Program-made: the position numbers and the translations under genes
Notes under the pieces: generated by a model
What the model was told of the DNA's origin: nothing
Database searches by the model: none
What the model saw: only the letters and a program-made list of their open reading frames with translations
Assembly: GCA_021787775.1 (NCBI GenBank)
Contig: JAJYLK010000080.1
Location: 1 to 5,904 of the forward strand
Origin: Actinomycetes bacterium
Lineage (GTDB): Bacteria; Actinomycetota; Thermoleophilia; BMS3ABIN01
Direction of reading: 5' to 3'
Length of the DNA stretch: 5,904 nucleotides
Shown here: piece after piece, positions 4,701-5,904 of the stretch
Numbering within the stretch: position 1 is the stretch's first letter
How the letters are laid out: every line of letters starts with the position of its first letter

Positions 4701-5864
4701 TTAGAAAGAGACGCCTGGCACGCCGAACTCAGCGCCAGGGTTCATGCTGTAGGGGATGACGCTCGAAAGCGGATAGTAAGGGCTGCCGATCGCCTCGGCC
4801 ACGGCCACGTTGGTGATCTTGCCCTCCATGACGTTAACGCCGCCAGCCAGCGCCTCGTTCTGCCTGACCGCCGTGTTCACACCGAGGTTGGCCAGCTCAA
4901 GGATGTATGGCAGTGTGGCGTTCGTGAGCGCGTAAGTGGAAGTGATCGGCACGGCGCCGGGAATGTTGCCGACGCAGTAATGGATGACATCATGCACCAG
5001 ATAGGTTGGCTGCGTATGTGTTGTCATGTGTGACGTCTCGGAGCAACCACCCTGGTCGATGGAGACGTCGACGATCACTGATTGCGGGATCATCTCTTCG
5101 ACCATCTTCTCGGTCACCAGCTTGGGGGCGCGCGCGCCGGGGTTGAGCACGGCGCCGATGACCAGGTCGGCGCTGGAGACATGTTCTTCGATTGCCAGCG
5201 CCGTGGACATCACCGTTGTCAGTCTGCCCGAGATGTAACTGTGCAGCGAGCGCAGGTGATCGATATTCTTGTCCAGCACCACCACGTTGGCGAGCATGCC
5301 CGCGGCGATCTTGGCCGCGTTGGAGCCGACAATGCCGGCACCGAGGACAACCACCTTGGCCGGCGGCACGCCGGCGACGCCGCCCAGCAGGATGCCGCGG
5401 CCGCCGATCATCTTCTCCAGAAAGTACGCTCCCACCTGCGCCGCCATGCGGCCGGCGATCTCGCTCATCGGCGTCAGCAGCGGGAGGCTGCCATCCGCCA
5501 TCTCGACTGTCTCGTATGCGATGCAGTTGGCGCCGCTGCCCATCAGCTTCTGGGCCAGCTCCGGCTGTGGCGCCAGGTGCAGATAGGAGAAAATGGTCTG
5601 CTTGGACTTCAGCAGCCCGACCTCTTCCGGTGAGGGATCCTTCACCTTGACGATCAGGTCGGCCTGATCGAACAGCTCCTCGGTCGTTTCGACGATGATT
5701 CCCCCCTGCCCGGCATAGCCTCCGTCGGAAAGTTTGCTGCCATCGCCCGCGCCCTTCTGGATCAGCACCTTGTGCCCGGCCGCCACCAGCTCGCGCATCC
5801 CGGCAGGCGTCAGCGCCACGCGGTATTCGTCGATCTCAACCTCGGATGGTATTCCGATAATCAC
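4701..5864 (-). CDS. ald: Alanine dehydrogenase (NAD-dependent)
   Basis: Catalyses reversible oxidative deamination of L-alanine to pyruvate and ammonium with NAD; a cytoplasmic enzyme of alanine catabolism, nitrogen assimilation and redox balance. Conserved residues: R15 (YRVALTPAG), K75 (VKVKDP), H96 (SYLHLA) and D271 (SIDQGGCSET), agreeing with the known active site. The Rossmann loop is VLGAGIVGSNAAK at 174-186, with D199 binding the ribose. The GGVAGVPPAKVVV and NATLPY segments are typical of Ald and distinguish it from the transhydrogenase alpha subunit. Length is 387 against about 371 for the family; the excess is a C-terminal tail (SMNPGAEFGVPGVSF). The start is GTG at 5864-5862, 6 nt after a GGAGG site. 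First visible gene of a probable ald-xerD-deoB operon. The promoter must lie beyond the right edge or in the last 30 bases, where I see no clear one. Confidence 0.97.
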   Translation of the reverse strand: MIIGIPSEVEIDEYRVALTPAGMRELVAAGHKVLIQKGAGDGSKLSDGGYAGQGGIIVETTEELFDQADLIVKVKDPSPEEVGLLKSKQTIFSYLHLAPQPELAQKLMGSGANCIAYETVEMADGSLPLLTPMSEIAGRMAAQVGAYFLEKMIGGRGILLGGVAGVPPAKVVVLGAGIVGSNAAKIAAGMLANVVVLDKNIDHLRSLHSYISGRLTTVMSTALAIEEHVSSADLVIGAVLNPGARAPKLVTEKMVEEMIPQSVIVDVSIDQGGCSETSHMTTHTQPTYLVHDVIHYCVGNIPGAVPITSTYALTNATLPYILELANLGVNTAVRQNEALAGGVNVMEGKITNVAVAEAIGSPYYPLSSVIPYSMNPGAEFGVPGVSF

Positions 5865-5870
5865 TGTGCA

Positions 5871-5875
5871 CCTCC
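5871..5875 (-). promoter_or_regulatory. Ribosome-binding site of ald
   Basis: The minus strand reads GGAGG followed by a 6-nt spacer and GTG at 5864. It is a consensus-strength site and fixes the GTG start, which gives the family-typical N-terminus MIIGIPSE. Confidence 0.8.
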
Positions 5876-5904
5876 GGGAGCGTCGTTTTTCGCCGAACTA
5901 TCCG

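Noticed and set aside
3942..5033. 363-codon plus-strand open frame opposite xerD and ald
   Set aside because: It is the antisense shadow of two well-identified genes, an open frame expected from high GC, with no domain-like sequence.

Overview
This is a GC-rich (roughly 60-65%) bacterial chromosomal window with densely packed housekeeping genes and one accessory-looking secreted protein. No phage or insertion-sequence hallmark, tRNA, rRNA or CRISPR array was seen. Two gene orders recall Gram-positive lineages: a metallo-hydrolase directly upstream of hisS, as in relA-dtd-MBL-hisS clusters, and xerD followed by the phosphopentomutase gene, as in Bacillus ripX-drm. Together with the GC content this suggests a high-GC Bacillota or a deep-branching Actinomycetota relative. 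That placement is an inference, not something the sequence proves.

Layout: (1) Positions 1-469, minus strand: the first 156 codons of hisS, which runs off the left edge. It starts with TTG directly after the TAG of the next gene. (2) 470-1108, minus: a glyoxalase-II-like metallo-beta-lactamase-fold hydrolase. Its conserved N-terminal strand lies upstream of every ATG/GTG/TTG, so it appears to use a non-canonical start. (3) About 1109-1538: a divergent intergenic region. It holds an intrinsic terminator, a good plus-strand sigma-70-type promoter, and an approximately 238-nt highly structured leader that ends in a terminator with a competing antiterminator. (4) 1539-2366, plus: an exported protein with a signal peptide and an Ig-like (Big_1-type) C-terminal domain. 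(5) 5864-2377, minus: a probable three-gene operon ald-xerD-deoB, meeting gene 4 tail to tail with only 10 bp between stop codons.

How the genes fit together: MBL-hisS is a translation or housekeeping pair that looks translationally coupled. ald (alanine/pyruvate interconversion), xerD (chromosome dimer resolution) and deoB (pentose-phosphate salvage from nucleosides) are functionally unrelated but co-directional, with gaps of 78 and 23 nt. The most interesting part is the leader of the secreted-protein gene. By eye it has a three-way junction, further hairpins, and two mutually exclusive 3' pairings followed by a U-tract. This is the architecture of a transcription-attenuating riboswitch or other cis-regulatory RNA, and I could not match it to a known class.
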